From: Gammaproteobacteria bacterium
GTDB taxonomy: Bacteria > Pseudomonadota > Gammaproteobacteria > Pseudomonadales > Azotimanducaceae
Reading direction: 5' to 3'
Length of the DNA: 64,000 nt
Assembly (NCBI GenBank): GCA_028821405.1
Contig: JAPPGK010000107.1
Location: forward strand, 57,657-121,656
Within the stretch, counting starts at the first letter, position 1; the number at the start of each line of letters is the position of its first letter. Positions 1 through 8,198 of this stretch are shown in pieces. A model generated the notes under the pieces. The model did not search any database. It was not told the DNA's origin and saw only the letters and a program-made list of their open reading frames with translations. Position numbers and translations under genes: made by a program.

Positions 1-130
1 ACGGCGCGGGCCGGGGGGGGGGGGCCCGCCGCGCCCCCCCACCCGGGGGGGGGGTTTGCGCCGCCGCCCCCGCCCCCACCCCCCCCGCGGGGGGGGGCGC
101 CCCGCGTTTGGGGGCGCCCCCCCCACGCCA
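1..130. other. G/C homopolymer contig-end sequence, likely artefact
   Basis: The first ~130 bases consist almost only of runs of G or C 7 to 12 long, unlike the balanced GC-rich coding sequence after about base 140. No reading frame or known element is visible. This resembles low-quality sequence at a contig end or a polishing failure rather than biology. Bases 131-179 show no feature. Confidence 0.7.
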
Positions 131-179
131 AGGGGGCAACTGTGAAGGCGGCTAGCCTTCTGGCGTGGCGGCTTCCATC

Positions 180-1235
180 TTAGGGTTCGTCCTCGCCTGA
201 ACCGGTGATCACGATCCGGTCGTAATGGCGCGTGACTTTGATTGGCAGCAGCCCTTCCAAGCCGTCGAGGGCAGCGTCGATCTCGCGGACGTTCACGATG
301 ACGTAAACGCTCAAGTCCATGACTGCCTCGTCCTCGATGAGCACTTGCTTGCGGGTGTAGCGGTTCAGCTCCTGGATCACTTGGGACAGCGGCTCGCGAG
401 TAAAGGTGATCATCCCGCTGCGCCAACCCGCGTAGTGATCCAGGGACTGTGGCCGAAATGCCTTCAGTTCGTTGCGTTCGACATCGAACTCGGCAACCCA
501 GCCGGCCTCCAGGCGATGCTGCGCCGATGTGGGAAGGATCACGGCCTCGCCATCAACCGAAGCCCTCGGCGGGGGTGCGTACGCACCATCCGCGAACTCG
601 CCGATGGCAACGACACCCTCGATCACCGCCACCTGGTAGTGCCGCGGATCCTTGCGGACAACGAACTCCGTGCCGACGGCGGTGACGGACCGCAAGCCCA
701 GATCGACCGTGAACGGCCGGTCCGGAACTTCCGCCACCTCGAAGTAGGCCTCGCCGCGCTTCAGAACGATCCGGCGCATCGGCCCGCTGTAGTCAACGAC
801 CAACTGGCCGGCGGTATTGAGTGTGACCACGCTGCCGTCGTCCAGTTCTATGGTCTGCTGCTCACCGACGCGGGTGAAATACTCCTGCAGGTGGCCGTCG
901 TCCGGCCCGCGCGAAATCGAGAAATGGGTCAGGGTCGCGCTGACGGCAACCAGCAGCGCGGCGGCCATGCCCAGCGTCACGCGCACTTTCGAACGGCGCT
1001 TGTCGCGCAGGCGGGGGTAGTCCCGGATGACGTCTTCAACCGCGCGGTCCCCCTCGAGACCCTCGATCGAATCGAACACCGCAAGAAGCCCATCGAGATC
1101 GTCCCGGTACTTCGGATCGCCTGCCGCCCGGGCCTGGATCGCGGCTGCCTCGGGTTCCGTCAGCTGATCGGACCACAGGCGATGCAACGCATGCTCGGCG
1201 CCGCCGTTGGTGATTTCCTGCAGGTTCTTCAGCAC
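180..1235 (-). CDS. FecR-family anti-sigma factor / signal transducer
   Basis: A 351-residue inner-membrane regulator that would hold the neighbouring ECF sigma factor inactive until a periplasmic signal arrives. The N-terminal ~60 residues resemble the cytoplasmic sigma-binding DUF4880 segment. One membrane helix lies at about residues 84-106 (motif GMAAALLVAVSATL). A periplasmic FecR domain spans about 120-215 (DDGSVVTLN, RGEAYFEV, VGTEFVV). The C-terminus (about 275-345) looks like an STN/secretin-like fold. It starts at GTG 1235 and overlaps the sigma gene by 7 bp, so the two are co-transcribed and translationally coupled. FecR proteins usually receive a signal from a TonB-dependent receptor, but none is adjacent here. 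Family assignment is firm; the signal is unknown. Confidence 0.9.
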   Translation of the reverse strand: MLKNLQEITNGGAEHALHRLWSDQLTEPEAAAIQARAAGDPKYRDDLDGLLAVFDSIEGLEGDRAVEDVIRDYPRLRDKRRSKVRVTLGMAAALLVAVSATLTHFSISRGPDDGHLQEYFTRVGEQQTIELDDGSVVTLNTAGQLVVDYSGPMRRIVLKRGEAYFEVAEVPDRPFTVDLGLRSVTAVGTEFVVRKDPRHYQVAVIEGVVAIGEFADGAYAPPPRASVDGEAVILPTSAQHRLEAGWVAEFDVERNELKAFRPQSLDHYAGWRSGMITFTREPLSQVIQELNRYTRKQVLIEDEAVMDLSVYVIVNVREIDAALDGLEGLLPIKVTRHYDRIVITGSGEDEP

Positions 1236-1831
1236 GGCCGTTCTCCCGCCGCCTCGATCTTGCGTCGCGCCTTGCGCAGCCGCCGAAGCGCCCGCACCAG
1301 GTAGTTGTCGACCTGCTTTACCTGGACCCCCATGTGCAGGGCGATGTCCTCGTAGCTCATGTTGCGCAAGCGCTGCAACAGCAGCGCCACGCGCCAGTTC
1401 AGGGGCATGTCCAGGATGACGGCCTTGATGGCTTCCAGCTCCATCTGCGCGGCGACCACCCGTTCCGGCGAGTGCTCATCCGTGTGGCCCGGGTCGACGT
1501 CCCGAACTGCCGCCGCATAGGCGCTGCGCACCTGCTCCTTGCGCCAGCGGTCCACCATCAGGCCGTTGGCCATGGTCAGCAGGTAGGAACGGCTGCTGCC
1601 GGTCGAATCGGCCATCTTCTCTTCGAGACGGTGAGCGCTCATGAGCCGGGTGAAGAGTTCCTGCAAGAGGTCCTCGATCTCGTCCGGACCAACCGACCGC
1701 GCCCGCAGAAACAAGCGCACAGCTCCGGCATGCCGCTCGAACAACGCCTGGACGAGACGCCGTCGACTCGACTGCTGTGCCGAGGCTAGGTCGATGATGT
1801 TGTCATTGCGTGGGTTCAACGGATTGCGCAA
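1229..1831 (-). CDS. ECF-type RNA polymerase sigma factor (FecI-like)
   Basis: A 200-residue extracytoplasmic-function sigma factor. Region 2 is at about residues 25-100: a helix with DEIEDLLQELFTRL, the motif typical of region 2.1/2.2, then SYLLTMANGLMVDRWR for -10 recognition. Region 4 (about 125-190) contains a helix-turn-helix, MSYEDIALHMGVQVKQVDNYLVRAL, paraphrased here as an SYxxIAxxxG-type -35 reader. It is the first gene of a sigma/anti-sigma pair and is transcribed away from the TonB operon, with 98 bp between the two starts, so both promoters probably lie in 1832-1929. It likely directs transcription of outer-membrane uptake genes, which is inference from the FecI/FecR paradigm. Confidence 0.92.
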   Translation of the reverse strand: MRNPLNPRNDNIIDLASAQQSSRRRLVQALFERHAGAVRLFLRARSVGPDEIEDLLQELFTRLMSAHRLEEKMADSTGSSRSYLLTMANGLMVDRWRKEQVRSAYAAAVRDVDPGHTDEHSPERVVAAQMELEAIKAVILDMPLNWRVALLLQRLRNMSYEDIALHMGVQVKQVDNYLVRALRRLRKARRKIEAAGERPC

Positions 1832-1929
1832 ACCCGATTCCTGTTAACGGACTATCGTTTCGAACCCCCATTCTCCTTCCCTAGCACTCCCGAATCGCGC
1901 GGTGCTATCGTTCGCGACCCAATCAACGC

Positions 1930-2721
1930 ATGTGGGGGCTCGTGGATCAACCCACTTTCGCCCGGAGGCTCGTTGCGGTCCCGTTCAGCCTGCTGGCATG
2001 TGCCGGCGCCATGGCGGCGGACGAGCGTGTCGACGAGATCCTCGATTTGCAACGCCACGCTACGGCGGCTGAGCGGAAGACCCAGGTCGAGGTAGACGAG
2101 CTGGCGGACGAGACTCAGGAAGCCGTCGGCGAGTATCGCCTGCGGTTGCACGAACTCGACGGTACACGGCGCTTCAACGACAACCTGGAACGCACGATCG
2201 CCGATCAGGATCGCGAGAAGGCGTCTCTTTCCCGGCAGATCGACGATTTCGGCGACCTAGAGCGGGGCATCGTTCCGCTGCTGATGGACATGGTGGACGA
2301 CCTAGAGCGATTCGTCGCACTTGACATGCCGTTCCGCCTGGACGAGCGGCGTGCCAATACGAAGCGGTTGCGGGAGCTTATGGACCGCGCCGACGTCACC
2401 ATCGCGGAGAAGTACCGACAGGTCATGGCCTCCTATCAGGACGAAGTCGCGATCGGCCGCAACATCGAGTCGTATTCCGGCGAACTCGAGATCGCGGGTG
2501 CGACTCGCACGGTGGACTTCCTCCGCGTCGGTCGGGTGCTGCTCGCCTATCAGACCCTGGACCGCGAAGAGACGGGGTATTGGGACACGAGTACGCGGCA
2601 ATGGCGCACGCTCGATAGCGGCTACCGGCGTCCGGTCACACTTGGGATACGCATTGCCCGGGGCCTCGCGCCGCCGGACATTCTCGGGCTGCCCATCGCC
2701 GCACCGCAGGAATCCGAATGA
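1930..2721 (+). CDS. DUF3450 family periplasmic protein of a TonB system
   Basis: A 263-residue exported protein. Residues 1-30 form a signal-peptide-like segment ending AGAMAA. Residues 35-150 are highly charged, predicted alpha-helical coiled coil (DEILDLQRHATAAERKTQVE region). The C-terminal part contains GYWDTSTRQW and the IRIARGLAPPD segment typical of DUF3450. DUF3450 proteins head TonB2-like operons together with a long ExbB-like protein, which is the arrangement here: the stop overlaps the next ATG by 4 bp. The molecular role of the family is not known; a periplasmic accessory to the ExbB/ExbD motor is inferred. Confidence 0.85.
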   Translation: MWGLVDQPTFARRLVAVPFSLLACAGAMAADERVDEILDLQRHATAAERKTQVEVDELADETQEAVGEYRLRLHELDGTRRFNDNLERTIADQDREKASLSRQIDDFGDLERGIVPLLMDMVDDLERFVALDMPFRLDERRANTKRLRELMDRADVTIAEKYRQVMASYQDEVAIGRNIESYSGELEIAGATRTVDFLRVGRVLLAYQTLDREETGYWDTSTRQWRTLDSGYRRPVTLGIRIARGLAPPDILGLPIAAPQESE

Positions 2722-4109
2722 CGGCCAGCAAGGCTCTCGGAAGAGCTGCGCTCCTGCTGTTGGCCGCCGGGCTTTACGCCCAGGAGGATCCCGAGCCGGC
2801 GGTACCCGCCGGTGAGCCCGACACGGTGCTGCAACTGTTGGAACTAATCCGCGTCGAGGCCGAGGAGGGTTCGCGTCTGAATCGGGCCCGAGTGGAACGT
2901 TTCCGCGAGGCCAGGGACGAACGGCAACGCATGCTCGAAGCCGTGACCCGTGAGTTGGAGGCGGAAAAGCGTCGCAGCGCGGACTTGAACCGGCGCTACG
3001 AGCAGAACGAAACGGATCTGGCCGACCTTGCGGAGCGACTGCGAGTCCGAATCGGCAACTTCGGCGAACTGTTCGGCGTAGTGCGTGACGTGGCGGGCGA
3101 CACCGTTGGCGAAGTGCTCGCTTCGCTGGTGTCCGCGCAGCACCCGGACCGTGTCGACATGGCCCGGGCGGTGGCGCAGGCGGAAGAGTTGCCGAGTTTG
3201 GAGGATCTTCGCGGCCTGCAATTGATGATGCTCGAGGAGATGGCGCAGTCCGGACAGGTCGTTCGGTTTACCGCGGAAGTCACCGACCCGTCGGGCCGAA
3301 AGACGCTTGGCGAGGTCATCAGAATAGGCGCCTTCAATCTCGTTCACGACGGAAGGTTCCTGACCTTCGATCCCGATTCGGGCGCGATCCAAACACTACC
3401 GCGCCAGCCGGCGGGACGCTTTCTCTCGATGGCCGAAGACTTGGAAGATGCTGCCGCGGATACGGTGGGCATGGCGATCGACCCGACCCGGGGACGGCTT
3501 CTCGAGATGCTGACCCACGCGCCTGATCTTCCCGAGCGTATCCGGCAGGGCGGCTACGTGGGCTACACGATCATCGGCATGGGCGTCGTCGGGTTGTTCC
3601 TTGCCCTGTGGCGTCTCGTCGTACTGCAGAGCGCAGACCGCCGCGTTCGCGCCCAATTGAGAAGTCCGACGCCGAGCGGGGACAACCCCTTGGGTCGTAT
3701 CCTCGGCGTGTACGAGGAACACCGTGCCGGAAACCTCGAGGCGCTGGCGCTCAAACTCGACGAAGCGATCATGCGCGAAGCGCCGGTCCTCGAACGCTAT
3801 CAGGGGATTCTCAAGGTCTTCGCGGCCGTCGCGCCGCTCTTGGGTTTGCTCGGCACGGTGGTCGGCATGATCATCACCTTCCAGCAATTGACGCTGTTCG
3901 GCACCGGCGATCCCAAGCTGATGGCCGGCGGCATATCCCAGGCCCTGATGACCACGGTGCTGGGCTTGGTGGTCGCCATCCCGTTGGTGCTGTTGCACAG
4001 CGTCGTTTCCAGTGCGAGCCACCGACTCGTGGAAGTACTGGAGGAGCAGAGCGCAGGTTTGATCGCGCGCCGGGCGGAGGATGCGCCGGGCGATGGACAA
4101 CGCGGTTAG
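2718..4109 (+). CDS. MotA/TolQ/ExbB proton channel family protein, long periplasmic N-terminus (TtpC-like)
   Basis: 463 residues, about twice the size of a standard ExbB. A signal peptide (about 1-21, LLLLAAGLYA) precedes a charged coiled-coil region (about 40-110) and a periplasmic domain. The C-terminal ~200 residues carry the ExbB core: a membrane helix near 276-300 (GYTIIGMGVVGLFLALW), then a paired-helix region with FAAVAPLLGLLGTVVGMI and GGISQALMTTVLGLVVAIP. This is the layout of TtpC, the fourth protein of TonB2 systems in Vibrio and Shewanella. It would form part of the proton-driven motor that energises TonB. It overlaps the DUF3450 gene by 4 bp and the next gene by up to 29 bp. Confidence 0.88.
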   Translation: MTASKALGRAALLLLAAGLYAQEDPEPAVPAGEPDTVLQLLELIRVEAEEGSRLNRARVERFREARDERQRMLEAVTRELEAEKRRSADLNRRYEQNETDLADLAERLRVRIGNFGELFGVVRDVAGDTVGEVLASLVSAQHPDRVDMARAVAQAEELPSLEDLRGLQLMMLEEMAQSGQVVRFTAEVTDPSGRKTLGEVIRIGAFNLVHDGRFLTFDPDSGAIQTLPRQPAGRFLSMAEDLEDAAADTVGMAIDPTRGRLLEMLTHAPDLPERIRQGGYVGYTIIGMGVVGLFLALWRLVVLQSADRRVRAQLRSPTPSGDNPLGRILGVYEEHRAGNLEALALKLDEAIMREAPVLERYQGILKVFAAVAPLLGLLGTVVGMIITFQQLTLFGTGDPKLMAGGISQALMTTVLGLVVAIPLVLLHSVVSSASHRLVEVLEEQSAGLIARRAEDAPGDGQRG

Positions 4110-4665
4110 CGACGGTTCGACGATGACCCTTTTCTACGACGCCTGGATCACGCTGCGGGGTTTTTTCGAACTGGGCGGTCCCGTCCTGTACGCGATATTC
4201 GCAGTAACCGTGGTCATGTGGTCGCTGATCGTGGAGCGGCTGTGGTATTTCTCGCGCGTTCTTCCACAGGAAATGCACAGCGCCCGGCTCATTTGGTCAA
4301 CCGGCCCCTGCGACGGATCCTGGTTTGCGAGCAGCGTCCGGCGCCTCATCCTCTCCGAAGTGGGTCTGAACGCGGAGCGCAATCTACGGTTCATTCAAAC
4401 GCTCATGCAGATCCTTCCGCTCCTGGGACTGCTCGGCACCGTTTGGGGGATGGTTCAGGTCTTCGAGACGCTGACGGCGTTCGGCACCGGGAATGCCGGT
4501 TTGATGGCCAGTGGAGTCTCCCAGGCGACGATACCCACCATGGCCGGCTTGGTGGCCGCTCTCTCGGGCCTGTATTTCTCGGTTTGGCTGAAGCAGCGCG
4601 CGCAACGCAAAATGGAGGAGCTTGAAGACGGACTCCGAATGCAGTTCGAGGCCGACCTGGGGTGA
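4081..4665 (+). CDS. exbB: ExbB-family proton channel subunit
   Basis: A standard-size MotA/TolQ/ExbB protein, 194 residues from the first ATG. The start is uncertain: ATGs at 4081, 4093 and 4123 are all possible, and the first hydrophobic helix (GGPVLYAIFAVTVVMWSLIV) would be intact from any of them. The conserved core is present: ILPLLGLLGTVWGMVQVFETL followed by GVSQATIPTMAGLVAALSGL. It assembles with ExbD in the inner membrane to convert proton flow into movement of TonB. It overlaps the preceding long ExbB paralogue, and the ExbD gene follows 3 bp after its stop. Confidence 0.92.
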   Translation: MRRAMDNAVSDGSTMTLFYDAWITLRGFFELGGPVLYAIFAVTVVMWSLIVERLWYFSRVLPQEMHSARLIWSTGPCDGSWFASSVRRLILSEVGLNAERNLRFIQTLMQILPLLGLLGTVWGMVQVFETLTAFGTGNAGLMASGVSQATIPTMAGLVAALSGLYFSVWLKQRAQRKMEELEDGLRMQFEADLG

Positions 4666-4668
4666 ACG

Positions 4669-5079
4669 ATGATTGAGCGCAAGCGCCGCAAGCGGTCGGC
4701 TCAAACAGCCGAGATCAACGTGACACCGCTGCTCGACATCGTGTTCATCATGCTGATCTTCTTCATCGTGACGACGTCGTTCCGCAAGGAACTGGGTGTG
4801 GACCTCGACCGGCCCTCCAACGCCCCGGTCAAGGAGCAGAAGCGTTCCGAGGTGATCGCCGTTCGCATCGACGCTGCCGGTCAGATCTTCGTCGAGGATC
4901 GTCTTGTCCACGCGGGGGCGATCCGGGCGAATATCGTTTCCGGTCTGGCCAGCAAACCCGACGCGACCGTGGTGGTCATCGCGGACCGGGCGACGGACTC
5001 CGGCCTCATGGTGAGAGTCATCGACCAGGCCCGGGTCGCGGGTGCCGGCAAGGTATCCGTTGCGGCATCCACGCGGTAG
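4669..5079 (+). CDS. exbD: ExbD-family biopolymer transport protein, first copy
   Basis: A 136-residue ExbD/TolR protein. The N-terminus is cytoplasmic and basic, then comes the signature EINVTPLLDIVFIMLIFFIV, a single membrane helix carrying the essential aspartate (about residue 23) of the proton path. The rest is a periplasmic ExbD domain ending with VRVIDQARVAGAGKVSVA. Its partner is the ExbB encoded just upstream. A second ExbD gene follows after 21 bp. Confidence 0.93.
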   Translation: MIERKRRKRSAQTAEINVTPLLDIVFIMLIFFIVTTSFRKELGVDLDRPSNAPVKEQKRSEVIAVRIDAAGQIFVEDRLVHAGAIRANIVSGLASKPDATVVVIADRATDSGLMVRVIDQARVAGAGKVSVAASTR

Positions 5080-5100
5080 GGTCCTGGCGAGCTCAAGGCA

Positions 5101-5514
5101 ATGCGGCAGATTACCAGGCGAAGACCCGACGAAGAGTGGGAAATAAACATCACGCCCATGTTGGACATCGTGTTCATCATGCTCATTTTCTTCATCGTCA
5201 CGACTTCCTTCGTCCGGGAGCCGGGCATCGATCCCGTCCGTCCCCTCGCCCAGACCGCGGCAACCAAGGAGAGGGCGAATATCCTGATCGCCGTGTCCAG
5301 CGCCGACCAGGTTTGGATGAACAATAGGTCCGTCGCGCTTCACGGCATACGGCAACTGGTCGAAGCGGCGAGGGCGGAGAACCCCTTGAGCGGCGTCGTC
5401 ATCGTGGCGGATCAGACAGCTTCCACGGGTTTGGTCCTGGATTTGATGGACAACGTGCGCGCCGCCGGCGTGACGTCGATCGCGCTGGCTGCCGAAGGCG
5501 TCGACTCGCTGTGA
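5101..5514 (+). CDS. exbD: ExbD-family biopolymer transport protein, second copy
   Basis: A 137-residue ExbD/TolR protein with the same membrane motif as the first copy (INITPMLDIVFIMLIFFIVT; essential Asp at about residue 22) but a clearly diverged periplasmic domain ending MDNVRAAGVTSIALAAEG. Two adjacent ExbD genes suggest a heteromeric ExbD pair or specialisation for two ExbB-like partners, which is inference. The stop overlaps the GTG start of tonB by 4 bp. Confidence 0.93.
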   Translation: MRQITRRRPDEEWEINITPMLDIVFIMLIFFIVTTSFVREPGIDPVRPLAQTAATKERANILIAVSSADQVWMNNRSVALHGIRQLVEAARAENPLSGVVIVADQTASTGLVLDLMDNVRAAGVTSIALAAEGVDSL

Positions 5515-6149
5515 GCCCGACGGGCCGGCGCACGCTGGCATCGGTTGCCGGCGGGGTGTTCGTGGCACTCGTGCTGTTCATGATCATGAACGCTCTGATA
5601 GCCGGGCAGCGGGGCCGTCACGGTGACGCACACGCGGGCCAGATCGTCGACATGATTCGCGTGGAGGAAGAGCAAATCGTCCAGACCAAGCGGCGCGTCA
5701 AGCCCGAGAAGCCACCGCCACCGAAGGCGCCGCCGCCCCCGCCCAAACTGGAAGTGACCAACGAAGCAAGACCGCAAAAACACTCGATGCGCATTGATCT
5801 TCCGTCGATCGACGTATCGGGGGCTGCCGGTGCCGGACTTTATTTGGGTACTTGGGAACCGGGGCAGGCCGCACCGGAGGGGGAACTCGAGCCCATCGTT
5901 CGCATCAATCCCCAATATCCGCGCCAGGCGTTGGTGGATGGCACGGAGGGGTACGTCAAGTTCGAGGTGCTGATCGGTACGGACGGCAGCGTGCTGGACG
6001 TAAAAGTAACGGAAGCCGAACCCGGGAGATTGTTCGTCCGCAACGCGTTGCGCGCCGTGCGGCGGTGGATATTCAAGCCCCGCGTCGTCGACGGGGTTCC
6101 CGTCGAGCGGTGGGCCAAGACCAGCATCGTGTTCGAATTGGAGGACTGA
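5511..6149 (+). CDS. tonB: Energy transducer TonB
   Basis: A 212-residue TonB protein starting at GTG. An N-terminal membrane anchor (about residues 8-31, VAGGVFVALVLFMIMNALIA) is followed by a short Lys/Pro-rich periplasmic linker (about 62-80, EKPPPPKAPPPPPK) and a C-terminal TonB domain (about 125-210) with the characteristic INPQYPRQAL, GYVKFEVLIGTDGSV and WIFKPRVVDG segments. It links the ExbB/ExbD motor to outer-membrane receptors. The linker is short compared with E. coli TonB. It is coupled by 4 bp overlaps to exbD upstream and the TPR gene downstream. Confidence 0.95.
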   Translation: MSPTGRRTLASVAGGVFVALVLFMIMNALIAGQRGRHGDAHAGQIVDMIRVEEEQIVQTKRRVKPEKPPPPKAPPPPPKLEVTNEARPQKHSMRIDLPSIDVSGAAGAGLYLGTWEPGQAAPEGELEPIVRINPQYPRQALVDGTEGYVKFEVLIGTDGSVLDVKVTEAEPGRLFVRNALRAVRRWIFKPRVVDGVPVERWAKTSIVFELED

Positions 6150-7456
6150 TGAGCCCGGTGCGTTGCGGACGGGACCGCCTTGGCTATCTGGCGCTCGTTG
6201 TGCTGGCTCCGGCAGTGCTAGCGCCAATGGCGGCAGGGCAGAGCGACGCCGACGACTTGCCGCCATGGCATCCGCTTCGGGCGGACCGGGTTGCCGACGA
6301 GCGCGAGCCACCGTCCACTACGATGAGCGAGGGTTTCTACACGCGGCTTTTCCGTGCGCACGAATTGCTCGACGACGACAGTCCCGAGGAAGCGCTGGAA
6401 CTGATGGACCGGATTCGTCCAGCTCGCATCGGCAAGTACGAGGCCGCGCAACTGTACCAGACGTACGGATTCGTCTACTCGCAGCTTGGGCGCGAAGACG
6501 AGGCGTTGGACGCGTTCCAAAAATGCTTGGAACTCGATGCCTTGCCAACTCATCAACAGCAGGGCATCGTCTATTCGGTGGCCGGCTTCCACGCGGGCAA
6601 CGAACGGTTCGAAGAATCCAATAACGCCCTAATGCGCTGGTTTCGCTACGAACCGGATCCCATCGCCGAGGCGTACATTTTCATGGGCGCCAATTTCGCC
6701 CAGCGCGAGATGATGTCCGAAGCGCTACCCTATGTGGTACGCGCCAACCAGCTTGCCGAGCAACCCAGCGAGAATTGGCGCGAACTGCAATTGGCCATAC
6801 ACGTCAGGCTGGGCCAGCTCACCGAGGCCATCAACCTACTCAAGGACAACATCGGAATCTGGCCGGGCAAAGTGCCCAACTACGTCGTGCTCTCCGGTCT
6901 CTACTCGGAGACGGGACAGGACGAGGATGCGCTTGCGGCGCTTTTGATTCCCTGGCAGCGAGGCGTGTTGGTCGTAGAGGCCGACATTCTCAACTTGGTC
7001 CGGCTCAACCTGTTTCTCGAAAACCCTGCCCGCGCCGGCACGATCCTGAGCGAGGCCCTGGAGAGCGGCAGTGTCGAGGAAAACTCCGAAAATCTCAGGC
7101 TGCTACTCAACTCGTGGACCATGGCGCGGGAAACCGACCGGGCCGTCGACGCCATCGACAAGCTAGCCCGGCTCGCGGACGACGGGGACGTATTCCATCG
7201 AAAGGCGCTATTGCTGAACGAGACCGGTGAGTGGGAGGGAGTTGTGGAGTCCTGCCGGCTGGCCATCGAAAAAGGCGGTTTGGAAGAGCCCGGGGAAGTA
7301 TGGCTCTTGCAAGGCGTCGCACTTGCCGAACTCGGGCGGTTCGACCAAGCCATTGCCGCCTTCGAGAACGCCAAGCGTAGCGGAGGCGACAATGTTCGCC
7401 GCAACGCCAATACGTGGATCGGCTACGTTGAGGAGCGCAGTCCGGGTTCTTCCTGA
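6149..7456 (+). CDS. Exported TPR protein of the TonB operon
   Basis: A 435-residue protein from ATG 6149, which overlaps the tonB stop (ATGA). A longer open frame upstream reads through tonB and is not the gene. Residues 1-30 look like a signal peptide (LGYLALVVLAPAVLAPMAAG). The remainder is made of tetratricopeptide-type helical pairs, for example YQTYGFVYSQLGREDEALDA and GVALAELGRFDQAIAAFENA near the C-terminus. Tetratricopeptide proteins close TonB2-type operons in Vibrio and Shewanella relatives and are thought to stabilise the complex; that role here is inference from position. It is the last gene of the operon. Confidence 0.87.
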   Translation: MSPVRCGRDRLGYLALVVLAPAVLAPMAAGQSDADDLPPWHPLRADRVADEREPPSTTMSEGFYTRLFRAHELLDDDSPEEALELMDRIRPARIGKYEAAQLYQTYGFVYSQLGREDEALDAFQKCLELDALPTHQQQGIVYSVAGFHAGNERFEESNNALMRWFRYEPDPIAEAYIFMGANFAQREMMSEALPYVVRANQLAEQPSENWRELQLAIHVRLGQLTEAINLLKDNIGIWPGKVPNYVVLSGLYSETGQDEDALAALLIPWQRGVLVVEADILNLVRLNLFLENPARAGTILSEALESGSVEENSENLRLLLNSWTMARETDRAVDAIDKLARLADDGDVFHRKALLLNETGEWEGVVESCRLAIEKGGLEEPGEVWLLQGVALAELGRFDQAIAAFENAKRSGGDNVRRNANTWIGYVEERSPGSS

Positions 7457-7671
7457 CTGAGCCGACGGCGGCATATCAGGTGACTTCGCCGAGTCGATGG
7501 CCAGTCGCTCTGACCGCAAGACGGGGAGATTTCCTACTCGAATTGCAGACTCGGCCCACTGTTTGCCGTCCTTTCGGGCAGTCAGACTGCACGATTCGTC
7601 AACACGAGGTCCACGAAGTGGGGTGGTTGGGCACGGTGTTGTCGTCGGCGACGCCCCGACGTCAAGACCAT

Positions 7672-8109
7672 GTGTCGATATGGAGCGTGACCTCACGGGA
7701 TGCAAAGACCTTCTTCTGCGTCGCGGGAACGCTGTGGGTTGCTGCACTCGCCTTCATCGTCCATAAGTCGGTGGCAGACTCGCCGGTGCCAGCAGCAGCC
7801 GGGGCGCGAGGCATCGGCGACTTCATGCTCGCGGTGCTGGCGGACTTCGGCAACGTGGGGATAGCGATTGGAATCCTCTCGATGGTGGTGGCCCCTCTGG
7901 CGAACGCAACAGGAGTGGTATTGATGTCGTTGTATCAAGCGATGGTTAATCGACTGGTGATCCCCGTTATCGAAGCTCACAAGGCGGAGGGGCGGGAGGA
8001 AGTCATGGAAGAGTGGCGAGCTTGGAATAAGCGCCGCTTGGCCGCCGAACGCGAGGGTCGGCAATTCGACGAGTCGCCGCCGGGCGAAAGCGTCGACGCT
8101 CTAAGCTGA
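7672..8109 (+). CDS. Hypothetical small membrane protein
   Basis: Not recognised. The frame is open from 7480, but the first ~64 residues look non-coding, so GTG 7672 (145 residues) is a more plausible start; neither has a convincing ribosome site. Two hydrophobic stretches are visible, about residues 13-33 (TFFCVAGTLWVAALAFIV) and 63-90 (GIAIGILSMVVAPLANATG), followed by a charged, probably cytoplasmic tail (EVMEEWRAWNKRRLAAEREG). It sits 3' of the TonB operon at the edge of the accessory island. The 215 bases before it (7457-7671) show nothing clear. Confidence 0.5.
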   Translation: MSIWSVTSRDAKTFFCVAGTLWVAALAFIVHKSVADSPVPAAAGARGIGDFMLAVLADFGNVGIAIGILSMVVAPLANATGVVLMSLYQAMVNRLVIPVIEAHKAEGREEVMEEWRAWNKRRLAAEREGRQFDESPPGESVDALS

Positions 8110-8198
8110 ACCCGGCGTCCGACTCTCGAGGGTCCCAAGCCAAATGGGAACGGAATCCGAGTGGTTGCCGTTCCGAACGGGGTGCCCTTGGCCGCTGC

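Noticed and set aside
225-1304. Long plus-strand open frame opposite the FecR gene
   Set aside because: It is an antisense shadow with no recognisable domain, arising from the high GC content; the minus-strand FecR protein is clear.
5852-6148. 5' extension of the TPR protein frame into tonB
   Set aside because: It overlaps the conserved TonB C-terminal domain in another frame; ATG 6149 overlaps the tonB stop and begins a signal peptide.
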